This document shows, one piece after another, positions 37,201 to 44,580 of a DNA stretch of 64,000 bases. The stretch spans positions 558,001 to 622,000 of the forward strand of contig NZ_JAHKRR010000004.1 of NCBI RefSeq assembly GCF_018863395.1, given 5' to 3'. The notes below the pieces were generated by a model, which saw nothing but the letters and a program-made list of their open reading frames with translations, ran no database searches and was not told the DNA's origin. The translations under genes and the position numbers were made by a program. Each line of letters starts with the position of its first letter. Position 1 is the first letter of the stretch. Source of the stretch: Sinomicrobium weinanense (lineage in GTDB: Bacteria; Bacteroidota; Bacteroidia; Flavobacteriales; Flavobacteriaceae).

Positions 37201-37538
37201 TGGGGAACGGGCACTTTAAAGTGACCCCCTTGCCCAATATGGCTCAGCTTTCCAGTATAAACGATATTCTCGTGGCAGACTACAACAACGATGGCAACCC
37301 CGATGCCCTGGTCACCGGAAACCTTTTCGTCTCGGAAATAGAGACTACCCGGAATGATGCGGGTACCGGCGCATTATTGCTCGGCGATGGCCAGGGGAAT
37401 TTCAAAGTAACACCAAATACTTACAGCGGTTTTTTTACGAATGGTGATGCCAAAAAAATGAAGTACCTTAAAGATAAGGGGTGGGTGCTTGTTGCTAATA
37501 ATGACGGAGTGTTGCAGGTGTTTGAGACTGATGAGTGA
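34248..37538 (+). CDS. FG-GAP/VCBS repeat protein with ASPIC domain
   Basis: A 1096-residue exported protein (signal peptide about residues 1-19). It is built of many FG-GAP/VCBS beta-propeller blades, recognisable by repeated calcium-site motifs such as VADFNNDGLKDLYF, VADLNNDGWPDIYV, ADLDNDGDLDLVV and VGDINNDGKQDVFIG. An ASPIC/UnbV domain lies about residues 525-600 (VNIEAGGQKQYFETTNVRGIY, RLKVTWPNGK). Two propeller regions flank it. Genes of this type commonly follow susCD in Bacteroidota and are thought to act at the surface with the SusCD complex, but the function is unproven. Family length is about 1050-1200. Confidence 0.9.
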   Translation: MKNIFIGILFLSGLEAVSQDQLFSLLPSGHTGVNFENTIKDESSRNILIYANFYGGAGVGVADFNNDGLKDLYFAGNMVNDELYVNRGNFRFENITGKAGIVNDGGWSTGVTIADVNNDGWPDIYISRELYDDKPGWRKNLLYINNGDLTFTESAEEYGIANEQRTRHAVFLDYDKDGFLDLLLLTQPPNPGSYSKYFGTSLLKPEYHLVLYKNTGKGKFTEVSEQAGIAQTGFPNAASVADLNNDGWPDIYVANDFHAPDFIFMNNGDGTFVNVADTALNHMSYFSMGVDIADINNDGFQDVFIVDMVAEDNFRLKANMSGMNPEAFWDVVDNGGHYQYMFNTLHLNNGNGTFSDVAQITGMASTDWSWANLMADFDNDGLKDTYITNGLLRDIRNTDADKRVAGFMNKSIQKWLEKHPDGGEIKSVWDVADIDKAVALIPSQPIKNYAYKNEGNLNFKNTGREWGLDRESFSNGAAYADLDNDGDLDLVVNNINEKAYVYRNNGNKNHYLRLNLVSRENLPVFGSRVNIEAGGQKQYFETTNVRGIYSTSENEVHFGLGQNTEASRLKVTWPNGKVTLKENIKAGQEITLFMEDAVKDPDEKVLPETVFTELTSGGQLSHVHKENDFNDYAHQVLLPHKLSQFGPALAVGDINNDGKQDVFIGGAAGFPAALYIQDENGFQKSNENLWSEEAVYEDMDAAFTDIDGDTYPDLYVVSGGNEFEAGSEKYADRLYRNDGKGNFRKAAITNMTNISGSVVKEYDYDKDGDADIFVGGRHFPHNYPRPVSSVLLVNDKGRLTNKTDEKAPGFQNLGMVTDAIWTDYDNDGWTDLIVVGEWMPVTVFRNIEGKLEKQDIDGLHQTKGWWFSIEQGDFDNDEDMDYIAGNIGLNYKYKTSPENPFDVYYHDFDDNGSHDIVLGYYQENKHYPLRGFSCSSEQIPGLKTTFKQYDVFASLELEEVYGEKNLQQALHYTADTFASSYLENLGNGHFKVTPLPNMAQLSSINDILVADYNNDGNPDALVTGNLFVSEIETTRNDAGTGALLLGDGQGNFKVTPNTYSGFFTNGDAKKMKYLKDKGWVLVANNDGVLQVFETDE

Positions 37539-37541
37539 AGA

Positions 37542-37646
37542 ACACCCCCCTTGGTCCCCCCTCAAGGGGGAGAATTGTTTTAATACAAGAACAGTTTGTC
37601 ATAAAAAGATGAATAGTTCCCCCCTTGAGGGGGGCTAGGGGGGTGT
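37542..37646. repeat. A-type palindromic repeat, complete copy
   Basis: This 105-bp copy shows the full structure: outer ends ACACCCCCC and GGGGGGTGT, inner palindromes CCCCCCTCAAGGGGG and CCCCCTTGAGGGGG, and the centre TAATACAAGAACAGTTTGTC then ATAAAAAGATGAATAGTTCC. It occupies the gap between the convergent FG-GAP and GAF-domain genes and could act as a bidirectional terminator. Confidence 0.9.
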
Positions 37647-37669
37647 CCCTCCGGTCCATCCCCATCATC

Positions 37670-38125
37670 TTACCTCAACACCTTGGAAACCTCCCCATTC
37701 ACAAACTCCAAAAACCGCTCATCCTCTTCCGTAAACGGGTCGGCCGTATGCGAATCGATATCTATTTGCCCGATGTTCTCGCCATTTACAAACAGTGGCA
37801 CAACGATCTCCGCCTTGACGTATATGCTGCACGCAATATAATTGTCCTGCGCCTTGACATCCGGTACTACAAAATTTGCATTGGAAACTGCTACCTGGCC
37901 GCATATCCCTTTTCCGAAAGGGATGATGGTATGGTCCGTAGGTTCCCCGGCAAAAGCGCGGAGCTTTAATTCCTCTTTATCGCCATTCTTAAAATAAAAA
38001 CCAACCCAGTCATAATACGGGATGTTTTTCTTTAAGAGTTCACATATCCCGGTAAGGCGGGCATCTACGGTGGTATCTTGTTGTAAAATGGTTTTTACCT
38101 GTGATCTCAGCTCATCAAAAGTCAT
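37670..38125 (-). CDS. GAF-domain free-methionine-(R)-sulfoxide reductase-like protein
   Basis: A 151-residue single GAF-domain protein. The two cysteines typical of free-Met-(R)-sulfoxide reductase (fRMsr/MsrC) are present: C75 in GKGICGQVA and C99 in QDNYIACS, followed by EIVVPLFVNGENIGQIDIDSHT. The enzyme repairs free methionine sulfoxide in the cytoplasm using thioredoxin. The start at 38125 (MTFDELRSQ) gives the family length; an upstream in-frame ATG (38221) would add 32 residues and overlap the promoter. Single gene. Confidence 0.82.
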   Translation of the reverse strand: MTFDELRSQVKTILQQDTTVDARLTGICELLKKNIPYYDWVGFYFKNGDKEELKLRAFAGEPTDHTIIPFGKGICGQVAVSNANFVVPDVKAQDNYIACSIYVKAEIVVPLFVNGENIGQIDIDSHTADPFTEEDERFLEFVNGEVSKVLR

Positions 38126-38144
38126 AGGGATACGATTTTTCTGC

Positions 38145-38152
38145 AAAGTTAC
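38145..38152 (-). promoter_or_regulatory. -7 box of the GAF-domain gene
   Basis: On the minus strand this reads TAACTTTG, a perfect TAnnTTTG, 19 bases upstream of the chosen ATG. It supports the internal start at 38125, since a start at 38221 would lie upstream of this box. Confidence 0.55.
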
Positions 38153-38277
38153 TTCATATTTGAAGATTTTCCATTGGGCCCTTAACGGGTTTGTGGAAAC
38201 TACTTCAAAAAATGGTGTCATTTCGGTAAAAAATAGCTTCTTTTAAGTGAATTGATAATGTGTTAGGATGAAATAAG

Positions 38278-38415
38278 GATGTTTTTAGGTGAAAAATAGA
38301 AGTTTTTAGTCCTGACCTCTAAAAATTTAGCCTCGGAACCTAAAGTTTTAAGTTGTTCAGTTAAAATTTTAGTTTTTTTACCTGAAACTTTAGATCTTCT
38401 GGCCAAATGTTTGGA
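38278..38415. repeat. Array of short palindromes with a 21-bp period
   Basis: A series of about 12-base AT-rich palindromes of the type CTAAAnTTTAG: 38319-38330 (CTAAAAATTTAG), 38339-38352 (CCTAAAGTTTTAAG), 38360-38372, 38382-38393 (CTGAAACTTTAG) and 38403-38414 (CCAAATGTTTGG). Their centres are 20.5-21.5 bp apart, and one or two weaker units precede. The 476-bp gap 38126-38601 contains this array, the palindromes at 38421 and 38463, and the promoter of the next gene. On the minus strand the array can be read as seven-residue repeats in a 64-residue open frame, which I do not annotate as a gene. Confidence 0.75.
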
Positions 38416-38462
38416 TGTTATGTTCAAAAAGAACATTATTTTAGCTAAACGGGACATTAACA

Positions 38463-38480
38463 GACCTAAACGTTTAGGTC
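38463..38480. promoter_or_regulatory. Perfect 18-bp palindrome upstream of the copper island
   Basis: GACCTAAACGTTTAGGTC is a perfect palindrome, 122 bp before the -1 of the HYC_CC_PP gene. A second palindrome, TGTTCAAAAAGAACA, lies at 38421-38435. Either may be an operator; the first also shares the CCTAAA/TTTAGG word with the array upstream. Confidence 0.5.
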
Positions 38481-38585
38481 TAAAAACCTAAAAAACATGC
38501 TAAACATGCTGGTGCAGGTGTCCTGCCCATGCCTTCGTACCGTGTTAACAATTTCCAAAAAAAATCGCCAAGACGAAATATTTTC

Positions 38586-38593
38586 TACCTTTG
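38586..38593 (+). promoter_or_regulatory. -7 box of the HYC_CC_PP gene
   Basis: TACCTTTG is a perfect TAnnTTTG match, eight bases before the ATG at 38602, implying a very short leader. No good -33 TTTG was found. Confidence 0.55.
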
Positions 38594-38601
38594 TATTCCG
38601 G

Positions 38602-39042
38602 ATGAAGAAATTTTTTCTGAAAATAACGTCCCTTTTGCTCACCTTTCTGGTGCTGCTGTCTACGGTGTCCTTTACCGTAGAGAAGCATTTCTGTGGCAGT
38701 TTTCTGGTAGACACGGCGCTTTTTGTCAAGGCAGACAGTTGCGGTATGGTTAGTGAGCACAGCCGAAGTATGGAAATACAGCAGAGCGAAGACGATTCTT
38801 CCTGCACCATTGCCCAAAGCCCCTGTTGTTCGGAAGAAACCGTATTGATCGAGGGGCAGGACACTCTTCAGAAAGCCGTCGATACGGAATTGCATCAGCA
38901 GGTTGTTTTTCTGAAGGCGTTTGTTTATACTTATCTCAATCTTTTCGAGGGACTGGAAGAAAATGTTGTTCCTTTCAGGGATTACAGTCCGCCTATGGTC
39001 GTCCGGGACATTCAGGTGCTGAACGACACTTTCCTTATTTAG
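38602..39042 (+). CDS. HYC_CC_PP family small exported protein
   Basis: A 146-residue exported protein (signal about residues 1-24). It carries the three landmarks that name the Bacteroidota HYC_CC_PP family: a His-x-Cys (KHFCGSF, C31), a Cys-Cys pair (QSPCCSEE) and a Pro-Pro (YSPPMVV). Further cysteines occur in ADSCGM and SSCTI. Members usually lie next to heavy-metal resistance genes, and the Cys/His residues suggest metal binding in the periplasm. The start at 38602 is chosen because it opens the signal peptide and follows the -7 box. It is the first gene of the copper island. Confidence 0.8.
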   Translation: MKKFFLKITSLLLTFLVLLSTVSFTVEKHFCGSFLVDTALFVKADSCGMVSEHSRSMEIQQSEDDSSCTIAQSPCCSEETVLIEGQDTLQKAVDTELHQQVVFLKAFVYTYLNLFEGLEENVVPFRDYSPPMVVRDIQVLNDTFLI

Positions 39043-39068
39043 TTTTAATGTTATGCCATATCGGTATC

Positions 39069-39092
39069 TGACAATTTTGTAACAAAATGTCA
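39069..39092. promoter_or_regulatory. Imperfect 24-bp palindrome before cusA
   Basis: TGACAATTTTGTAACAAAATGTCA is too long to be chance-like; its arms TGACA..TTTTGT and ACAAAA..GTCA pair across the centre. It may be an operator or a weak terminator between the HYC_CC_PP gene and cusA. Confidence 0.45.
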
Positions 39093-39112
39093 GTTTTACC
39101 ACGATTAAACGG

Positions 39113-39139
39113 GGCTGCTGAGCGCAGCCGAAGCACAGC
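39113..39139. repeat. Short dispersed repeat (TGCTGAGCG type)
   Basis: GGCTGCTGAGCGCAGCCGAAG resembles the insert found in the A-type repeat at 23412 (TGCTGAGCGAAGTCGAAG). Here the sequence has become partly self-complementary (GGCTGC / GCAGCC). Similar words are common between Bacteroidota genes. Confidence 0.55.
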
Positions 39140-39154
39140 ATTAAAACAGAATCT

Positions 39155-42100
39155 ATGTTAAATAAGATCATACACTATTTTTTGCATAATCGGCTGGTTA
39201 CCGTACTCCTGCTGCTCTTTTTTATCGGCTGGGGACTGGTGACCTCACCTTTCGACTGGGACACCGGGTTTTTACCAAAAGACCCGGTCCCGGTAGATGC
39301 CATTCCCGATATAGGGGAAAACCAACAGATCGTTTTTACCAACTGGCCGGGAAGGTCTCCCCAGGACGTGGAAGACCAGATCACTTATCCGCTTACCACC
39401 TCCCTGCTGGGCGTGCCCGGGGTTAAGTCGATCCGGAGTAATTCCATGTTCGGGTTTTCGAGTATCTATATTATTTTCGATGAAGATGTTGAATTTTACT
39501 GGTCGCGTTCCAGGATACTCGAAAAGCTGAATTCTTTGCCCGCCAACCTGCTGCCCGGAGGAGTGCAGCCCACCCTGGGGCCCGATGCCACCGGGCTGGG
39601 GCAAGTGTTCTGGTACACTCTCGAAGGAAGAGATTCTCTCGGTAATGTTACCGGCGGATGGGACCTGCACGAACTGCGCACCGTACAGGACTTTTACGTA
39701 AAATACGGGTTAAATGCCGTAGAAGGAGTATCCGAAGTGGCTTCCGTAGGAGGATATGTGCAGGAATACCAGGTAGATGTCAACCCTGATGCCCTGAAAG
39801 CCTATGACATCGGGATAGACAAGGTAATGATGGCCGTAAAGAATTCCAACCGCGATATAGGGGCCAAGACCATAGAGATCAACAAGGTGGAATACCTGGT
39901 GCGCGGCCTGGGGTATATCCGCTCGGTGGAAGACCTGGAAGAGACCGTAGTTGCCGTTAACAATAACAAGCCCGTGCTCATCAAAGATATAGGCGTAGTT
40001 ACCCTCGGGCCTGCTACCCGCAGGGGAATGTTAGACAAAGAAGGTGCCGAAGTAGTAGGAGGGGTAGTCGTGGCGCGTTACGGTTCCAATCCGCTGAAAG
40101 TCATAGGCAATGTCAAGGACAAGATCAAAGAGATCGCCTCTGGCCTGCCCAAAAAGACCCTGGAAGACGGTACCGAAAGCCAGCTTACCATTGTTCCGTT
40201 CTACGACCGTACGCAGCTTATCCAGGAAACCATAGGCACGCTGGAAAGGGCACTTTCGCACGAAATACTTATCAGCATTATCGTGGTCATTGTACTGGTA
40301 CTGAACCTCAGGGCTTCGGTGCTCATATCCAGTCTGCTGCCTGTTGCGGTGCTTATGACCTTTGTGGTTATGCGTTACGCCGGTGTCGATGCCAATGTGG
40401 TGGCACTTTCCGGGATCGCCATTGCCATCGGGGTCATGGTTGATGTGGGGATAGTGTTTGTGGAGAACATGATACGGCATCTGGAACTGGAAGAAAATAA
40501 AAATGTCCGGGGGAATGCACTTTTGGGAGTGGTCTACAAAGCTACCATAGAAGTAGCCCCGGCCATAACCACGGCACTTGCCACTACGGTGGTGAGCTTT
40601 CTCCCTGTATTCTTTATGGAACAGGCCGAAGGAAAACTTTTCAGGCCCCTGGCTTTTACTAAGACCTTTGCCCTGGCTGCTTCTTTTGTTCTGGGGGTCA
40701 TTGTGCTGCCAACCCTGGCCTATTTTGTCTTTTCCCTGACCTTCAAAAAGGACAAAATGACCAAGGCCTGGAATATTTCACTTGTAGTTGCAGGGCTGCT
40801 GCTTGCTATTGTCTTTAAGTTGTGGCTCCCCCTTGCACTGGTCGTTATAGGAGCCATTAAATTGGTAGAACACAAGAATCCCGGTTTTCTGGGGAAATAT
40901 TCCTCTCAGATCGTGTTTTTCATCATATTGGCCGTTACCCTGTTTTTCCTGGCAGAAGAATGGGTGCCTTTGGGACACGAGAACAGCCTGGTAACGAATT
41001 ACCTGTTTGTTATTGTATTATTGGCCCTGATCCTGGCAGTGTTGCTATCGGTGGTCTATTACTACGAGCCCATTTTAAAGTGGTGTTTGGTCAACAAGAG
41101 AAAATTCCTGCTTGTCCCCCTGTTTACCGTTTTTTTCGGTTTGGTCATCTGGCTCGGTTTTCCCCGGACGTTTGGTTTTGTGGCCCGCGGTTTTGATGCG
41201 ATAGGGTGGAACATCCGTACCACTGCGGTTTGGAGTGGATTATCCCATACCTTTCCGGGAACGGGTAAGGAATTTATGCCTTCATTGGATGAAGGCAGTT
41301 TCCTGTTGATGCCCACTTCCATGCCCCATGCCGGGATGGAAGAGAACAAACGGGTAGTACAGCAGCTTGATATGGGCGTTGCCGGTATACCCGAAGTGGA
41401 TATGGCCGTGGGAAAACTGGGCCGGGTAGAAAGCGCCCTGGACCCGGCACCCATATCCATGTATGAAAATATCATCAATTACAAGTCTGAGTATAGTATA
41501 AATGCTAAAGGAGAACAGGAAACCTATAAAACAGACCGGGACGGAAAATTTGTTCTGAGATCGGGAGACACCCTTACAAACGACGAAGTACTGAACCGGG
41601 GATTTACTGAAAAAGACCTGGTAAAAGATAAGGACGGGGAGTATTTCCGTAACTGGAGAAGCCATATCAGGTCGTCGGACGATATTTGGAATGAGATCGT
41701 AAAGGTAACCGGTATACCCGGCGTCACTTCTGCTCCTAAATTACAGCCTATCGAGACCCGCCTGGTTATGCTTCAAACCGGAATGCGGGCACCTATGGGG
41801 ATCAAGGTGTATGGCCCCGACCTGGAAACCATTCAGAATTTCGGGATACAGCTCGAAGAAGTACTCAAGGAGGTGCCTTCCGTAAAAAAAGAAGCTGTTT
41901 TTGCCGACAGGATCGTAGGAAAGCCCTATATGCAATTAGATATAAACAGAAATGCCATTGCCCGCTACGGATTGAGTGTGGAAGATGTGCAACAGGTCAT
42001 AGAAAGCACAGTAGGGGGTATACAGATCACCAGTACGGTAGAAGGCAGGGAGCGTTTCCCCGTTCGTGTACGCTACCCGAGGGAACTCCGGGATACCCCG

Positions 42101-42976
42101 GAAAAGATCAGAAAGATACTGATACCGACCCCGACGGGAGCACAGATCCCCCTGGGAGAGCTGGCAGATATTGAGTATGTCCGCGGACCTCAGATGATAA
42201 AGAGCGAAGAGACCTTCCTCACAGGCTACGTCCTCTTCGATAAAAGGGAAAACTACGCAGAGGTAGACGTAGTAAACGATGCACAGCGGTTTATAGAAGA
42301 TAAGATCGCCTCCGGAGCATTGAGTATTCCCAAGGGAGTGAGTTACAAATTTTCCGGGAATTACGAAAACCAGGTACGTGCCGTGAAAAGGCTTTCCATT
42401 GTTATTCCGCTGAGTTTGATCGTTATCTTTTTATTGCTCTATTTTCAGTTCAGGACGGTCATCGCTTCCACTATTCACTTTTCCGGGGTGTTCGTCGCTT
42501 TTGCAGGAGGGTTTATTATGCTGTGGCTCTACGGCCAGGACTGGTTTATGGATTTTGCCATTGCCGGGGTGAACATGCGCGATCTTTTTCAGATGCATAC
42601 CATCAACCTCAGTGTGGCGGTCTGGGTAGGCTTTATCGCCCTGTTCGGTATCGCTACGGACGACGGGGTGATCATGGGGACATACATTCACCAGGTATTT
42701 GAAGAAAAACAACCGAAAACCGTACCCGAAGTAAGGGCAGCCGTACTGGAAGCGGGACTGAAGCGTGTCCGCCCTGCCATGATGACCACCGCAGTGACCA
42801 TCATAGCCCTGTTGCCCGTGCTGACTTCCACCGGAAAAGGGGCCGATATCATGGTACCCATGGCCATCCCCACCGTGGGAGGAATGTTCATACAGATCAT
42901 GACCATGTTCGTGGTGCCCGTATTACAGGCATACTGGAGAGAAACGGTTGTTAAAAAAACGGAGATAGGGCAATAA
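39155..42976 (+). CDS. cusA: CusA/CzcA-type heavy-metal RND efflux pump
   Basis: A 1273-residue inner-membrane proton-driven pump exporting Cu(I)/Ag(I)-type ions through CusB and CusC. HME-RND features are clear: FDWDTGF, DAIPDIGENQQIV, the first-half motif YPLTTSLLGVPGVKSIRS, the proton-relay helix (VALSGIAIAIGVMVDVGIVFVENM) and the second-half helix (FIALFGIATDDGVIMGTYI). Methionines in MPTSMPHAGMEE and SMYENI suit copper. It is about 220 residues longer than E. coli CusA, owing to extra helices (about 530-640) between the two halves and an insert near 770-830, as in other Bacteroidota pumps. Confidence 0.93.
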   Translation: MLNKIIHYFLHNRLVTVLLLLFFIGWGLVTSPFDWDTGFLPKDPVPVDAIPDIGENQQIVFTNWPGRSPQDVEDQITYPLTTSLLGVPGVKSIRSNSMFGFSSIYIIFDEDVEFYWSRSRILEKLNSLPANLLPGGVQPTLGPDATGLGQVFWYTLEGRDSLGNVTGGWDLHELRTVQDFYVKYGLNAVEGVSEVASVGGYVQEYQVDVNPDALKAYDIGIDKVMMAVKNSNRDIGAKTIEINKVEYLVRGLGYIRSVEDLEETVVAVNNNKPVLIKDIGVVTLGPATRRGMLDKEGAEVVGGVVVARYGSNPLKVIGNVKDKIKEIASGLPKKTLEDGTESQLTIVPFYDRTQLIQETIGTLERALSHEILISIIVVIVLVLNLRASVLISSLLPVAVLMTFVVMRYAGVDANVVALSGIAIAIGVMVDVGIVFVENMIRHLELEENKNVRGNALLGVVYKATIEVAPAITTALATTVVSFLPVFFMEQAEGKLFRPLAFTKTFALAASFVLGVIVLPTLAYFVFSLTFKKDKMTKAWNISLVVAGLLLAIVFKLWLPLALVVIGAIKLVEHKNPGFLGKYSSQIVFFIILAVTLFFLAEEWVPLGHENSLVTNYLFVIVLLALILAVLLSVVYYYEPILKWCLVNKRKFLLVPLFTVFFGLVIWLGFPRTFGFVARGFDAIGWNIRTTAVWSGLSHTFPGTGKEFMPSLDEGSFLLMPTSMPHAGMEENKRVVQQLDMGVAGIPEVDMAVGKLGRVESALDPAPISMYENIINYKSEYSINAKGEQETYKTDRDGKFVLRSGDTLTNDEVLNRGFTEKDLVKDKDGEYFRNWRSHIRSSDDIWNEIVKVTGIPGVTSAPKLQPIETRLVMLQTGMRAPMGIKVYGPDLETIQNFGIQLEEVLKEVPSVKKEAVFADRIVGKPYMQLDINRNAIARYGLSVEDVQQVIESTVGGIQITSTVEGRERFPVRVRYPRELRDTPEKIRKILIPTPTGAQIPLGELADIEYVRGPQMIKSEETFLTGYVLFDKRENYAEVDVVNDAQRFIEDKIASGALSIPKGVSYKFSGNYENQVRAVKRLSIVIPLSLIVIFLLLYFQFRTVIASTIHFSGVFVAFAGGFIMLWLYGQDWFMDFAIAGVNMRDLFQMHTINLSVAVWVGFIALFGIATDDGVIMGTYIHQVFEEKQPKTVPEVRAAVLEAGLKRVRPAMMTTAVTIIALLPVLTSTGKGADIMVPMAIPTVGGMFIQIMTMFVVPVLQAYWRETVVKKTEIGQ

Positions 42977-43037
42977 GACTTAGGACATAAGACCTCTGGT
43001 ACTAAACCTGTCTTATGTCCTGAAGTTTTAAGTCTTA
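42974..43037. repeat. Word-type inverted repeat W5
   Basis: The left arm (AAGACTTAGGACATAAGAC) starts at the cusA stop codon and pairs with GTCTTATGTCC...AAGTCTT in the right arm (43010-43037). The loop is 17 bases. It could end or attenuate transcription after cusA, but there is no T run. Confidence 0.75.
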
Positions 43038-43164
43038 AATAGTTTCCGGATCATTTAGAAACAAAAAGCAAACAAGATTCAAAACAATGATTTCAAAATT
43101 TACAGACGGATCAAGTATCAATAAGTCATATGTTTTTGATCTTGAAATCATAAATCAAAATACG

Positions 43165-44397
43165 ATGAAAAAGTTCATTTGGATAATGTGCAGTTTGTTG
43201 TTTTCCGCAACCGTCACAGGGCAATCTCTGGAAGATTACCTGCAAACGGCAGCGAAGAACAACCCGAAAGTAAAGGCCTCCTATTCTGCGTTTGAAGCGG
43301 CCATGCAAAAAGCCCCGCAGGTGAGCAGCCTGCCCGATCCTACACTGACGATGAGCGCTTTCGGAAGAATGATAGAGACCCGTTTGGGAAGGCAGGAAGC
43401 CAAGTTCTCACTGATGCAGATGTTCCCCTGGTTCGGTACATTGAAAGCTCAGAAAGATGCTGCAACCCTGATGGCAGAGGCCGGTTTTCAGCAATACCTG
43501 GATGCGCGTGAAGAACTCTTCGTGGAAATAAAGTCGGTCTATGCCGAAATGTACGAGCTCGAAGAGACCATCAGGTTCCAGGAAGAAAACCTGGAAGTGT
43601 TGAATACCTTCAGGGAACTGGCATTGTCTAAGTTCAGGAATGGAAAAACGGCTATGGTAGACGTGGTCCGTGTAGATATGATGCGTAACGAGGCAGAGAC
43701 AGAGATCTCCCTGTTAAAAGACAAAAAGAGGTCAATCCAATACCGTTTCAATGCCCTGCTGAATGCAGATTACGATAATGAGGTAGTATTTCCGGAAGCC
43801 CTACCCGAAGTTGAAGGCTATGTACAGGAAGAAAATCTGAAAAGAGACAGCCTTTTTGTTGCGCATCCCAAAATGGTGCAGTTAGATAAACAAGTGGCTT
43901 CGTTCGGGGCGCAAAAGAAAGCTGCCAAAAAACAGGGATTGCCCATGCTGGGACTGGGAATTGATTATATGATCATCGGTGAAAAAAATGGGATGGACCC
44001 TGAGAGAAGGGGCCAGGATGCCATTATGCCGATGTTTTCCGTAAGCCTGCCGATCTTCAGAAAAAAACACAGAGCGAAGGTCCGGGAGGCCGAGCTTCTT
44101 TCCGAATCTGCCGAACATCAAAAAGTTGCGGTACGGAACAAGCTGATAGCCGGTTACGAAATGGCAAAATACGACCTGGAAAAAGCCGCACAACGCATAG
44201 ATCTTTACGACAGGCAGTTGGAAAGTACCGACCAGGCCGTAAAACTGTTACTGTCCGCCTACGGTAATTCGACCACTGATTTTGAAGAGGTACTGCGAAT
44301 GCAACAGGAAAAGCTGTTGTATCAGACCGCAAAGGCCACGGCCGAAAAAGATCGGTTTATTGCACAAGCACAGAAAGATTATTTATTGACAAAATAA
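43165..44397 (+). CDS. cusC: TolC-family outer-membrane channel (CusC-like)
   Basis: A 410-residue outer-membrane efflux protein. The signal peptide is MKKFIWIMCSLLFSATVTGQ, followed by the helical hairpins typical of OEP proteins (EDYLQTAAKNNPKVKASYSAFEAA, then SLPDPTLTMSAFGRMIETRLGRQEAKFSLMQMFPWFGTL). It should form the exit duct for CusAB. The ATG at 43165 begins the signal peptide; an in-frame ATG 78 bases earlier would bury it. It is followed by an A-type repeat before cusB. Confidence 0.88.
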   Translation: MKKFIWIMCSLLFSATVTGQSLEDYLQTAAKNNPKVKASYSAFEAAMQKAPQVSSLPDPTLTMSAFGRMIETRLGRQEAKFSLMQMFPWFGTLKAQKDAATLMAEAGFQQYLDAREELFVEIKSVYAEMYELEETIRFQEENLEVLNTFRELALSKFRNGKTAMVDVVRVDMMRNEAETEISLLKDKKRSIQYRFNALLNADYDNEVVFPEALPEVEGYVQEENLKRDSLFVAHPKMVQLDKQVASFGAQKKAAKKQGLPMLGLGIDYMIIGEKNGMDPERRGQDAIMPMFSVSLPIFRKKHRAKVREAELLSESAEHQKVAVRNKLIAGYEMAKYDLEKAAQRIDLYDRQLESTDQAVKLLLSAYGNSTTDFEEVLRMQQEKLLYQTAKATAEKDRFIAQAQKDYLLTK

Positions 44398-44545
44398 CAC
44401 CCGCTGCCCCTCTCAAGGGGGAACTTTTTTGCTTTTAGAGAGAATTTATTTCTCTTTTGGGGTATAGAAAGAGGAGTGTTTAGTATAAGAACGATTTTTA
44501 TAAAAAAGAAGAATAGCTCCCCCCTTGAGGGGGGCAGGGGGGTGT
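44397..44545. repeat. A-type palindromic repeat, long-centre copy
   Basis: Ends ACACCC and GGGGGGTGT and both C/G palindromes (CCCCTCTCAAGGGG; CCCCCTTGAGGGGG) are present, with the conserved AGTATAAGAACGATTTTTAT segment. The centre carries about 45 extra bases compared with the 37542 copy. It begins at the last base of the cusC stop. Confidence 0.85.
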
Positions 44546-44580
44546 CCCTCAAGCCTGAAAAATATTAAATAAATAAACCT

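Noticed and set aside
38263-38457. A 64-residue open frame on the minus strand with clear seven-residue repeats
   Set aside because: It is best explained by the 21-bp DNA array, which gives heptads in any open frame. No promoter, no recognisable family, and the start lies in AT-rich spacer DNA.
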